Shown here: in pieces, positions 31,699-41,888 of the stretch | How the letters are laid out: every line of letters begins with the position of its first letter | Numbering within the stretch: position 1 is the first letter of the stretch | From: Isochrysis galbana | Lineage: Eukaryota > Haptophyta > Isochrysidales > Isochrysidaceae | Assembly (NCBI GenBank): GCA_018136815.1 | Contig: CM030936.1 | Coordinates: 62,001-126,000, forward strand | Direction: 5' to 3' | Length of the DNA stretch: 64,000 nt | Notes under the pieces: model-generated | Told to the model about the DNA's origin: nothing | Seen by the model: the letters and a program-made list of their open reading frames with translations, nothing else | The model's database searches: none | Position numbers and translations under genes: made by a program

Positions 31699-32373
31699 GT
31701 TCAGTTGCATCGTATGTCGTATGTTTGTAATATGTAAATGTAAATGTAATATGTGTATGCTGTATGCACATGCAACATGTAGTATGTGCTCTATGCTCTA
31801 TGCACATACATGTACACGGGCGCGCCGGCCTTATTGGAGCGACACGGCTAGCGAGCGCGGGCTCGTCCTCTCATCGTCGCATGGCGCCCGCGCCCGCGCG
31901 GGCGCGTCCGCGCGCCCGCCCCCGTGCGGGGCGCAGGCGCGCCCGCGCGGCGGGCCGCGCTGTGCGCTGTGCGCGGCCGGCGGCCGGGAAGGGGGGTTTC
32001 TTAGCCGGAGTTTCTTAGCTGGGGGTCGAGCCGCAGGCTCGACCCCCAGTTTCTTACCGGGTCGGCGGCCAATTTCATGTTAAGCTTTCTTAATGCTGGG
32101 GTTTCTTAATGGTGCACCCATACTGTAGATGGCCTGCGGTGTGCATGGGCGCTGTTGCTTCTGTTTCAATTCTTTTGTAAAACGGTCGGATCGAAAGCAC
32201 CAAACTCTCCTGTCTTTTCGTCTTCATTTTTCTCTGTTCTCTTTTCTCCGTTTTCCCGCGCTTTCGGCCAGACGAACGGCAGGCCAGTGGAGCGGAGAGA
32301 CGAGGCGTCGCTAGCCGTAGCCCCCAACCCTCTGCGCTCACCCCATCGCACCTGGCGAGGGAGAGCTCTCGCG

Positions 32374-34167
32374 ATGGACTGCCTAGACGAGCTCGATGAG
32401 ATCGGAGACTTTGATGAGCTGGCTGGCTGCGTGCATTCCAGCTCGCAGGAGCAGGATGGACTGGCTCCGACTGTTGAGGCACCGGCCGCCAAAGACACTC
32501 TCGACGCTCTGGATGCCCTTGATGACGATCACATCCAGGCGGCGCTCGAGTCCTCGCAGTCGGTAGACAATGCGGACTCACCGGGCTCTGATGGACCCTC
32601 GCAGCCCGAGTGCGTCGGAAACATTGATGTTGGGGCTAGCTGCGGGGAAGATCAGCAGGAGCAACTAGAGCAGACGCCAGTGGAATTAGAACAGCGGGAG
32701 GAGGCCGCTTGCGAGCGTGTTGACCCGGATGTTGGATGCATAGGCGACGTCTCGGAAACGAATTCCTCAGAACAGCCAAACGTGGACCCATTCGTCGAGG
32801 CCGCGCCTATGGAGGAGGAGCATGAGACCAATGAAACGCCGCTCACGTTGGCCGAATTGCGTCGGCGGGCTGAAGAGGAGGAGGCCGCCGAGGCTGAAGC
32901 AGAAGCAGCGATGACAAGCATACATGGTGCTCATGCACCTGAACAGGCAGCTGCTGCCGCTTCAGTGGCTGCTCCCGAAATCGAAGACGCAAAGGCCGTC
33001 CCAGATGGCTACAAGAAGGTTGACGTTCGTGAGATGAATGAACCGGCTGAAGTGACGTCATCAACAAAGACCAATGCAGACGCCGTCTCCGTACACGAGT
33101 TGGAGGGCACTGCAGAATCGTATGCCAATGAATGCGACGAAGATATTGATGATAGCACGACGCGTTCAGCATGCCCAGACGTGTTCGAGGCTTTCGCCGA
33201 GGAGAAGATGAGTGAGTCTGATGGTTTGGAGAATGTGCGTAAGGACATGCCATCAAAAGAAAATGAGGCAGGCGCAGAAGTCTCGATGGACAATAGAATG
33301 GACGGACAGCCCGGCGCGGATGAGAAGGAGACGATAGGGTGCTGCGCATCTAGTGAGGGCGCAACTGATGAGTTGAATGGTACGTCCGTGACTTCAGACT
33401 GCCAAGAAAGAGAGTATCAAGCTTCCGACCCACCTTCAATGACACCTCGAGACACGGCAAGCATTGGAGATGAGGATTCAAAAGCCCGAGCGACTGGCGC
33501 AGCTTCGCCACTTGCTTCTGGGATCATTCCCGAGAATCCGCTGTCGCTATCTAAATCGTCACCGATTCCATCGCAGGATGAGGAAATGTCTCCAGCTTCT
33601 GCCGAGCCCTCACCAACCTCTCCAACGCAGGGTGTCAAGGACACGCCAGAGTCACGAGGCAAGCGAGTTCGTGAAAAAGATGAGGCGGCACAAGACACGA
33701 ACGTTAAGGCGCAGCGGCCAGTTGTGCCTGAAGCAGCAACGAGGCAGGAGAAGCAGAAAACCGCTGCAGCTTTTGCTGCGTTCGGAAGCCAGTCCCCCGA
33801 TCCTCGTGCTGAGCTGTTTGGTGAAGAGGAGCCTAGCATGAAAATTGGGGATGCGGATGATTCCACACGTCACGGTGCTGATAGAAAGTCAACTAGCCCT
33901 ACCGCTCCCGCGGGCAGCAATACCTGCAAACCGGTGAACGTAGCAGGGACATTCGCAGACAGCCTCGATGAACGGCTCAAGTCAGTTGTGAAGCGCTTTG
34001 TGGAGAAGGGGAACACTGACAAAAGAACATTTGGGCAGCTTCTTGACAAGATTGAGTCCGTGCTTGGCATCGAGGCTCGCGGAGAGAACAAGGAAAAGAT
34101 TTACAACATGGTCATCCGGGAAATGCGGCATCGGCGTGTCGCATCGGCTTCTGTGCGGGCTGTGTAA
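32374..34167 (+). CDS. Acidic protein with basic C-terminal domain (unrecognised)
   Basis: 597 residues from the ATG at 32374 (GCGATGG context); the longer in-frame start at 32155 would translate T-rich leader. Residues 1-500 are highly acidic and disordered-looking, with EEEHETNETPLTLAELRRRA followed by an EEEEAAEAEAEA helix, and basic bipartite patches such as SRGKRVREKDE. The last 70 residues (ADSLDERLKSVVKRFVEKGN ... KEKIYNMVIREMRHRR) look like a folded helical domain. Likely nuclear; no family recognised. The pogo transposon ends 249 bp upstream, so its right end now lies in this promoter. Confidence 0.75.
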   Translation: MDCLDELDEIGDFDELAGCVHSSSQEQDGLAPTVEAPAAKDTLDALDALDDDHIQAALESSQSVDNADSPGSDGPSQPECVGNIDVGASCGEDQQEQLEQTPVELEQREEAACERVDPDVGCIGDVSETNSSEQPNVDPFVEAAPMEEEHETNETPLTLAELRRRAEEEEAAEAEAEAAMTSIHGAHAPEQAAAAASVAAPEIEDAKAVPDGYKKVDVREMNEPAEVTSSTKTNADAVSVHELEGTAESYANECDEDIDDSTTRSACPDVFEAFAEEKMSESDGLENVRKDMPSKENEAGAEVSMDNRMDGQPGADEKETIGCCASSEGATDELNGTSVTSDCQEREYQASDPPSMTPRDTASIGDEDSKARATGAASPLASGIIPENPLSLSKSSPIPSQDEEMSPASAEPSPTSPTQGVKDTPESRGKRVREKDEAAQDTNVKAQRPVVPEAATRQEKQKTAAAFAAFGSQSPDPRAELFGEEEPSMKIGDADDSTRHGADRKSTSPTAPAGSNTCKPVNVAGTFADSLDERLKSVVKRFVEKGNTDKRTFGQLLDKIESVLGIEARGENKEKIYNMVIREMRHRRVASASVRAV

Positions 34168-34507
34168 TCAGTCATACCCGTCTTCTGATGGCGGGACATC
34201 ACGTAACGGCTGCTTTGTTTTCTATTGCTTGCTACCAAATGGTTGTTGCTAAGGATAGTCAAATCGCGCTTGTCGCCCGGGCCTGGTGTGAGTGCTTGGG
34301 CACTACCTGTAGCTCCTGCCGGTATGCACCTTGTGTGGTGTCTCCTCATTCGCCACTAGCCCACGTTCCATCAAATGTCCCTCAATTTGGGTCAATTTGT
34401 TGAGAAGTGAGAACATGCCTGTGGTGGGAGTGGCGAAGTGGCTGTGGGGCTTGTGGTGTGTTGCAGGTAGGGGAGAGCCACCCCAAGGGGTTTACCTCTA
34501 GAGAGGC
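34168..34507. other. Intergenic
   Basis: 3' flank of the acidic protein gene. Nothing recognised. Confidence 0.3.
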
Positions 34508-34925
34508 AACTAAGTTTATACTTGGTTGACCCACAACCTACTTTTATAAGTGGGGGTCAATGGGGGCCTCGCGCCCCCCTCTCTCCATCGCGGACACCCC
34601 CCGGGGTGGGCCCGTACAATCAACCTCAGCCCCTGCCCTCTGGCAGGGGCTGGGCAATCACCATCCTGGCCCAGACCCTTCGTGGGCGCGGGCCGCGACT
34701 CGCACTCCCACGCCCATACTGGGCCTGCCCTCGAGCTGACTCCCCCCCCTCCCCTGGTCGCCAGGCATACAGAGGCCGCTAGGTGGCTCCAAGGGGGCCA
34801 GCGTGGCAAGCGTGGGAGAGGCGGGGGGGCCAGGGGCTGAGCCCCAGCCTCCACTGCCCCCTGAGCACCTGAGCTGCCCTTGCTGGCCCTCGCCCTCGCC
34901 CAAGCCCCAAGCCCGAAGCGCCCGC
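34508..34925. mobile_element. Hairpin-ended retroposon, copy D with two hairpins
   Basis: Two hairpins lie side by side: AACTAAGT-TTAT-ACTTGGTT (34508-34527) and ACTT-TTAT-AAGT (34540-34551). The latter leads into about 370 bp nearly identical to 945-1310 (GTGGGGGTCAATGGGGGCCT onward). The copy lacks the far half with the TTA tail. Two hairpin ends in tandem suggest one copy landed next to another, or a template jump. Confidence 0.75.
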
Positions 34926-36142
34926 CTGCCCGCCTTCCGCTGCTGACGGGCTTCAGCCCGTCAGCGCCTCCGAAGTCGTCTCCCTCGCCGCGCCTGCCGC
35001 CGGCCTCGCTCCATTCTCATTGCCCTCAGGCCCCATGGGCCATTCCAATTCGTCACACGGTCAAGAAATGCAGCCCAACCCTTATACTAGTACTAGTAGT
35101 TAAAAAGCCCCTCCTTGACCGCTTGACCGCCCTAGCCCTCGCTCACATTTCCCCCTTCAACCTTCAACCTTAATTTTTTTTATCCTCTTTCTTCATTCTT
35201 CCGGTGGAATACTTAAAAATGCCTCAGGTGCTCTACCGCTCTGGAAATATTCTCTCGGGGCTTCTTCCGCCCCTAGAGAGCCAACGAAAACAGAGGGGGT
35301 TGTGACACTTCTACGGCGTTATAACCTCCAACCCGGGTCTACTCATAGAAAGCGCACACACGGAAACGCGAGCAAGGGGCGACAAGCGGCGGACAGCGGC
35401 GTTCAGCAAAAGACTATGGAGACGTGAAGACCAGAATCATGGATCATCCTCGGAGAGATGAGAAAATCACAACGCCTATCGGCGTGAAGCCCAAGCCACG
35501 GCGTGGACGCGGGCCCCCGTCTTGCCGTCGGCGAATGGAGGAGAGGGTGTGTGTGTGTGGAGTGTGGAGGCGCCGCCGCCCCCCCCCCCCCCCCCCCCCC
35601 CCCATCCTCCCCCGCGCGCCTTTCCCACGGGCGGGGGGGGGGGGGGGGGGGGAGGGGGGGGGAGCGTCGCGCGCGCGCGCATTCAAACAAACCGTTGGAG
35701 CCACCGCACGAAGAGGATCAATACATAGTGAGTGGCACGTCGTCCCGCCGCAGGGGGGCGGGGGCGGGGGGCGGCGGGGCGGGGGCGGCGAAGCAGGGGG
35801 GGGGGGGGGAAGAGGTGCTCCAGATGCGACCGACGCGCGCCCCCTAGAACGCTCTCTCCCTCGTCCCCTTACGAGTAGTACTTCTTCCTCGTTTTCCCTC
35901 TTCCTTTTACTGAATGTTCCGTTGCATCGTACCCGCTTTTCCATTTTCTTACCAGCTGCTTTCTTCCCTCTCCTCCCCCCCCCGACGATGCACTGGAGTA
36001 GCCAAGCAGCGCGACATTCTGTCTCGTCTCGTCTCTCTGTCGCTCTCTCATCTCTTACATATATTCCTCCTTTGTCTCCCTCTTCCCCCAAACTCTCTCT
36101 CCCCGCCCCCTGCCCACCCTCCCACCCCTGGGAGCACTCAGC
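34926..36142. other. Spacer with long C-run and G-run inverted pair
   Basis: 34926-35170 continues GC-rich repeat-like DNA (CTGACGGGCTTCAGCCCGTCAG, an inverted repeat, at about 34942-34963). At 35579-35602 a run of about 24 C is followed by G-runs at 35634-35662; they could pair as a large hairpin. More G-runs at 35755-35810. This is the OTU gene's 5' flank. No gene is supported in it. Confidence 0.5.
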
Positions 36143-37159
36143 ATGCTCTGCCCCGTCTCGCCAACGCCGATGCCGCTGATGCACGACGCGATCAGTCCAT
36201 TCGACGTCGGTTTGGCCGACGACGACGACGCCGTGCTACAGGCGGTCCTCATGGCTAGCCTCGAGCAGGGCTCGCCTTCAGCGCCGCTCACCGGAGTCGA
36301 CAGCAGTGCACTCACCTCGCAGAGGGAGATGCTCGACACAATGGCTCGTCCGCCGCTCGTTGGGCAGCCCGGCTCGCTCACACAATACGCCTCCGAGATC
36401 GCCGCCGCCCCACGCACACGCGAGGAGCTCACCAAGCTGGCGGAGGCGCCGCGACATCTTGTGATGCTCAAGGTGCGTGGGGATGGTCATTGCTTCTTTC
36501 GTGCGGTGGCGGCGTCGCTCGCCCTCGGAGCCAGCTGGTCGGGCATGCTGCGATCATTTGAAACTCACTTGAGTACGCTTTCAGAGCCTTGCGCCGCACC
36601 GGCTGTGAACGCTCTTCGGGAGCTGCTCGGGCGCAAGGGAAGCGACGCGAGCCATACCCTTGATACCCTGAACGAGGAGGGAGATTCCTCAAGATCAGAT
36701 GCGGCCGTGGCGGCGCTGCGTAAGTGCGCCACCGCGTACATGCGCTCGCATGCCGACCGCTTTCATATGGTGACAGACGGCGACCTTGAAGAGTACTGCG
36801 ATCGTATGGAGGCCATGGCGCCCAGAGTGGAGGGCAAGGATGCCAACTCAGCTGCTGCAGCCATCGAGGCCTTCTCTCCTGCATACGGCGGACAGCCGGA
36901 GATGGTCGCGCTGTCAGAGGCCCTGCGCATTCGTGTTGAGATCGTCGATCTGGGAGACGCCGGTTCGGCGAACTCAGATCGGCCACCCAACACCTACATG
37001 ATAGGTGACGAGCTTGAGATGGCCGCACCTGTTGTGAGTCTTCTTCGGCGCGGCCTGCACTTCCATTTGCTTCTGCCCGCAGCAACCGAGGGCGAGCCGT
37101 TGACAATCCTCTCAGCTTGCGACGCCTCCCAGTCCGACCAGGCCATCGATCGCCATTGA
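36143..37159 (+). CDS. OTU deubiquitinase with N-terminal UIM
   Basis: 338 residues in one exon. Residues 26-42 (DDDDAVLQAVLMASLEQ) fit a ubiquitin-interacting motif. The OTU domain starts at MLKVRGDGHCFFRAVAASL with Asp114 and catalytic Cys117, continues with CATAYMRSHADRFH, EEYCDRMEAM, the AYGGQPEMVALSEALRIRVE helix-strand and the closing LHFHLLLP with the catalytic His (306 or 308). OTU enzymes cleave ubiquitin chains; a UIM in front would raise chain affinity. An insert of about 30 residues (LGRKGSDASHTLDTLNEEGD) interrupts the domain. The ATG at 36143 is the first in frame; 36170 is an alternative. Confidence 0.9.
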   Translation: MLCPVSPTPMPLMHDAISPFDVGLADDDDAVLQAVLMASLEQGSPSAPLTGVDSSALTSQREMLDTMARPPLVGQPGSLTQYASEIAAAPRTREELTKLAEAPRHLVMLKVRGDGHCFFRAVAASLALGASWSGMLRSFETHLSTLSEPCAAPAVNALRELLGRKGSDASHTLDTLNEEGDSSRSDAAVAALRKCATAYMRSHADRFHMVTDGDLEEYCDRMEAMAPRVEGKDANSAAAAIEAFSPAYGGQPEMVALSEALRIRVEIVDLGDAGSANSDRPPNTYMIGDELEMAAPVVSLLRRGLHFHLLLPAATEGEPLTILSACDASQSDQAIDRH

Positions 37160-38015
37160 TACGCGCCATGTGGTGCCTGTGGCGTCGCAATGCTGTGCAT
37201 GGAAACGGCACATTGCATGACTAACTGTTCGAGCAGCTTAGTGGCGGCTTGCTCATCATCGTCACCATACCCATTGGGTGTGTAGTAAGCGCTCTGCGTG
37301 TGCTTCAGCAATTTCGTAAATTCTAGCACATAACAGACTATATGTGTGTGCATATGAAGCCTCATGTTCTACTACTATGTTCATCAAGCCAGCAATAGTT
37401 TCTGCCCCTCCTTGAAGAGTCTCTTACTCTTACTTCTGTACGGTGCTTGACGCCTTAGCCTCTTGGGTCCATGGGACACCACGCTTAGTCGGTCCTTAAA
37501 CATAAAGATAAAAGGCAGCGCCCAGGCCTGCTTCTGCTTCTCTTTATTTCTTCTATCATATGAGAGTTGCAGGCGCACCGAGGTTGCTTTAGAGACTCAG
37601 TTGGAGGGGGGTGGGGGTGGGAAAAAGGTCGCGTTCCGTCGAATATGGGACGTAACTCAAGTTGAGCCCTCAAATGTCCATAGTCCGTTTACAATAATAC
37701 TCGAATACGTGTAAACGTAACAATACACAATACAATAGCAATAGCAATAGCGACTGGGACTATATCTTTATCTTTATACTTTACACATTTAATATTGATT
37801 TACATACCTAAACTCATACCTATACCTAGGGCTTTGTTGATTTGTCGAGTCGAGCGTAACCGGAGGGCTCGGTGCTCTGTGCCACTCCGTCGCGAGCGGC
37901 ACCGGCGGCTAGCGCGGCGCTCTTTGGCCGTGTCCCCATGGTTCCCGACCGCCCTCCGCGCCCAGAGTTCCCCCGCGGAAAGAGTGAACGCACGGCGTGC
38001 ACCTTCCTGGAAGTT
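37160..38015. other. Intergenic
   Basis: Mostly AT-rich at 37690-37800 with ACAATACAATAGCAATAGCAATAG. No gene. 37860-38015 is GC-rich and leads into the tandem repeat. Confidence 0.35.
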
Positions 38016-38017
38016 GC

Positions 38018-38420
38018 TATGCGCACGCACGGCGCCCCCGCGGGGGGGGGGGGGGGGGGGGGCGATGCACATCGCGCCGTGCCCACGCACGGCGTGCACA
38101 ATGTGATTGCAAGTCATCACACGTGCTGCGCAAAGAAACATCTCTTATACGGCTAGTTTACGTAGTTGTGGGCCTTAGGGGGTACGCAGAGGGAAAAAGA
38201 TGACATGCGCACGCACGGCGTCTCCGCGGGGGGACCGATGCACATCGCGCCGTGCCCATGCACGGCGTGCACGATGTGATTGCAAGTCATCACAGATGCT
38301 CCGTGCGAAATATCTCTTAAATTGAGTGTTTATGTAGTTGTCGGTCTTAGAGGAGACACAGGGGAAAGGCGTTGACACGGCGTCCCCCTCGGGGGGAACA
38401 TGCACCGCGGGGGGAAGCAT
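38018..38420 (+). repeat. 186-bp tandem repeat with hairpins
   Basis: Two units plus a partial third. GCGCACGCACGGCG is at 38021 and 38207 (period 186). Each unit runs GCGGGGG-GATGCACATCGCGCCGTGC-CACGGCGTGCAC-ATGTGATTGCAAGTCATCAC and then an AT-richer half ending GTAGTTGT(G/C)G. The G/C half contains GCACGGCG/CGCCGTGC inverted pairs. The third copy starts at about 38376 and is cut short. No coding sense is kept between units. Confidence 0.8.
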
Positions 38421-38540
38421 AGAAAAAAAGTTGTTATGCTAGTCTGCATTTAATTTTAAAATACTGCTCTATGCTCTATATACAACTGCGGACATTCGAT
38501 CGCTCAATTCGACTGATGTCCCACAATTGACGGAACGACA

Positions 38541-39088
38541 CCTCCCCTCACCCGTTTGCTAACGCAAACGGGGCCCGTTTCTCACTGCACTCCATCGGGG
38601 GGGTGCACACCCCCCCCCTCTCCCTCTCTCCACTCTCTCCCTTCGTCGTCCCTGCGGCGCGTCGCCATGCGGCGCGCCCTGGCCTGCTCTCAGGGGCCCT
38701 TTGGGGGCTCCCAGGGGGCCCTTGCCAGCAAGGGCAGTTCTGGGGGCAGTGGAGGCTGGGGCTCAGCCCCTGGCCCCCCCTGCCTCTCCCACGCTCGCCT
38801 CGCTGGCCATGGGAGCCGCCAGAAGTCCCCTGTATGCCTGGCGACCTGGGACAGGGGGGGAGTCAGCTCGAGGGTCGAGGGCAGGCCCAGCGCGGGCGTG
38901 GGAGTGCAGCTCGCGGCCCGCGCCCACGAAGGGTCTGGGCAGGAATGATGAGTGCCCTGCCTCTGCCAAAGGGCAGGGGCTGGGGTTGAATGTACGGGCC
39001 AACCCCGGGGGGTGTCCGCAATGGAGAGGGGGGAGGGGGGGGCGCGAGGCCCCCATTGACCCCCACTTATAAAAGTAGGTTGGGGTCT
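38541..39088. mobile_element. Hairpin-ended retroposon, copy C
   Basis: Opposite orientation to copy A. Starts at ACCCGTTTGCTAACGCAAACG, which equals the middle of copy A (about 1450), and runs to the hairpin end CCCCCACTTATAAAAGTAGGTTG (39059-39081). It keeps the hairpin end and has lost the TTA-tail half. Confidence 0.8.
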
Positions 39089-39384
39089 CCGACCTCCACC
39101 TCCAGCCGCCCTGCTAGCGGAAAATTCCAAGCCCCGTCGAAAGACGGTGGGCCAATACAGAGGGAGTTTGAAAGACGGGAATACGGCCTGTTTTTACTCT
39201 CCGAAATAAAACGGTGTATCTGTCTTTCACAGCTAGGTTGTGAACTGCCTTTTTCAGAGACAAATTTTCACACCCAACTTTTTCTCGGAGGTCGTTCACG
39301 AAGGCTAAACAAGTGCAAGGAGAAGAACGACGATGACGATATAAGTGTGGAGGAACGCGGGAGTGTTGTGCCGGGGGGCGCGCG
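39089..39384. other. 5' flank of prolyl 4-hydroxylase 2
   Basis: Gap of about 300 bp between the retroposon and the start codon. No distinct motif recognised. Confidence 0.3.
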
Positions 39385-41374
39385 ATGAGCAAGCCCAGCC
39401 GTCCCGGCCGGCCCGCGGTTCGTGGCGCGCGTGTTTGGGTGCGCGTGGCGTTGGCAGGGCTGCTGCTCAGCCTGCTTGCCCTCACCTTCTTTGCTGGCGC
39501 GCTCGATCAGCTTCTCTTCCCGCAAAAGCCAGGGCCACAACACTCAGTCCGTCGCGTCGATGAGAGCAGCGACTGCCACGACCGCACACCTGAGATGTGT
39601 GATGTGTGGCACAAAGCGGGTCTCTGTCGCGCACACCAGGCCGACTGCCGCCGTACCTGCGGGCACTGTCCCGGCGATCCGGGCCGGGTGCCGAGGGTTT
39701 CCAGGGCGGAGGTATGCCGTAGGGACAATCTCACTGCCGCCATGCCCAAGGGGCATCTGAATGGGATGTTCGAGCGCCTGATGAAGGATTTCCCGCAGCA
39801 TCGACCGGTGCGCGAGAAGCCGCCTTCACTCTAGCCGAGTCGACAGAGTCTCGTGCGAACCATCGCCCCACCTTCCAATCCAACCGTTCACGCGACTACT
39901 GCTGCCTTGCCGAAACGCCCAATAGTCTCCTTTGTTGTCGGATCTATTCCACGACCCAAGGAGTTCCCCTCGACATGTCTGGCCGATTGGAGCGATTCTC
40001 ACGAGTCGATCGGATGGTCAGGTCGCAATATCTCGAGATCCTTGGTTGGTGCAATTGCACGACATCATCAATGAGGAAGAGGCCCAAGCCTTCATCAGTT
40101 CATGTGAAGGCCACTTCGAGCGCTCCCTCGCTGGCGATCAGTTGAATCCTGTACGCCAGACTGCCATCGCTGCTTCCGGCGGGCCTGCGCTTGCCCCTGC
40201 CGAGCTGCCTGTCCATGCAGCAATCAGTTAGCCATCCAGCTGTCTTGTTCAACGACACAACCCCAGCCCACCCCTCTTCTGACTCGCATACAGGTGCGAA
40301 CTTCATATCAGTGTTGGTGTAACTTCCCCGGATGTTTCATGAATGAACAGGTGTGCTGTTGCTCACGAGAGCTCTTGCGGCCATAGAGCACTTCTCTCTG
40401 TTGAAGAGCCCGTTCCCCGATCGACCCTCCCCTTTTGCAATCGCCATGCTGACGCGCGACCTGTGTAGGTCCACAGGGTTGTCCGTCGCATACATAACCT
40501 AACGGGCACGGCCTTCAACAACGGGGAAGACTTGCAAGTTGTGCGCTACGAGCCGAATCAATTCTACAAGGTGTATGCGTGTGTTCTTCTGGATACAACG
40601 GCCGGCTGACTTATCAAAGCGTAGACAGTCTCAAAACAGCATTGCATAGGATCACACCGAGATACCTTGTCCCGATGGACTACAGGTGCACCATGACCAG
40701 AACACAGCGACTTGGACTCCGCAAGGCCCGCGGGTGCTCACGTTCTTCATGTATCTCAACACACCCGAGGAGGGCGGTGGGACTCGCTTCCCTCTTGTAG
40801 GGCGCACTGCCGACAATCCAGACGGCGTGACGATTTCACCCATCAAAGGCTCAGCTGTACTTTGGCCATCTGTGTATGATGACCGTCCTCTACATGCGGA
40901 CCCGCGCACAAACCATGAGGCTATGCCAGTGCGCCATCAACAGCCATGTGCTATATGACTGGGAATCCCCTCTCCCCACCCTCCCCTCGGTTCCACGATG
41001 GGCGCTTACCATAACACTCATGCTTGCTGACATGCATGTGTGTGGTGAGAGAGGCAAGGGACGGGGGCTTTGGGCATCTTGCCGTATTTTACGGGATGAG
41101 TGAGCGCCATCTTGATGTCCCGCCTCCATCTCTATTCCCTGCTGCTTAGGTCATCCACGGTGTCAAATATGGTGCAAACATGTGGTTACACCAATTTGAT
41201 TTTAAGACGCCTTCTGAAAGGGGTTGCAAGCTCACCTATGTGAACACCGTAGGCACCCGTCCCACGAATTCAGAGTATCGCACATTGGTCGACGGCTTCG
41301 TCCCGACCCACGAGGAGACGGAGGCTGCCCTCATCACGCAGGCTGGATTGCTTGCATCGTCGCCTATGGTCTGA
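39385..41374 (+). CDS. Prolyl 4-hydroxylase, type II membrane form with ShK domain
   Basis: Six exons, 39385-39807, 40022-40150, 40294-40350, 40469-40570, 40686-40928 and 41150-41374, joined to 392 residues; every intron is GT-AG, phase 0, and every downstream exon starts with GTN. Residues 19-38 are a signal anchor. Residues 64-95 form a six-Cys ShK domain (DCHDRTPEMC ... DCRRTCGHC). Then P4H: VQLHDIINEEEAQAF, RTSYQCWC, VVRRIHNLTGT, RYEPNQFYKVHHD (His239, Asp241), TFFMYLNTPEEGGGTRFP, and NHEAMPVIHGVKYG (His314, Lys324). It would hydroxylate peptidyl proline in the ER or Golgi lumen, as expected for wall or secreted glycoproteins. All catalytic residues are present. Confidence 0.92.
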
Positions 41375-41871
41375 GTTCACCTTTCCTGATGGTCGTTGCG
41401 TGTTTCAACGCATGAACCAAGGCGCTGCTGTACGATGTCATACATGTTAGGAATGACAAATGTGCCATCGCTGACATGCCGTTCGCCATGTCCATTGCAA
41501 TCAGTCCGTGGTGCATGGTGGCGGTGATTTGGGCCGGGCTATCCTGATGATCTTCAGCTTTATGGGCCATGGATGTGACAGTCTAGAGAAGTGGACATGC
41601 GCCTCTTGCCTCTTGGTTCGCTTGTGGTTGTGGTTAATGCTTTCCATCTAGGTTAATGGCGGAAATCGACATCGCGCCAATCGCCGGAACGCGGTATTCG
41701 GGCTAAAAATGCATAGACAAATATATGGGGCACAAGATAGGCGACCTCCACCTACGACCTACGCAACAACGCAACTGCTACGCAAAAAAATACCGCCGCA
41801 ATATGACACAAGAATCGGATCGGTCGTCCGGCGCCGGCGCACACTGTACATCACTATGTAGCGGTCGGTCG
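41375..41871. other. Intergenic
   Basis: 3' flank of prolyl hydroxylase 2; no gene or RNA recognised. Confidence 0.3.
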
Positions 41872-41888
41872 GTGGGTGCAACTTACAA

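Larger units (their letters stand above)
28469..32125 (+). mobile_element. Pogo-type Tc1/mariner DNA transposon, whole-looking
   Basis: A 3657-bp element with perfect 24-bp terminal inverted repeats (starting CAGTATGGGTGCACCATTAA; 28469-28492 and 32102-32125) and a TA dinucleotide on both sides (28467-28468, 32126-32127), as expected for Tc1/mariner insertion. Both ends carry several subterminal TTTCTTA words (28548, 28560, 28592-28604; 31998, 32012, 32050, 32083), likely transposase-binding sites. It encodes a long transposase. Identical inverted repeats and an open transposase frame suggest a recent insertion. Confidence 0.93.

Noticed and set aside
38018-38420. CRISPR-like array
   Set aside because: Units are 186 bp, diverged throughout, without constant repeats and unique spacers, and the DNA is eukaryotic.
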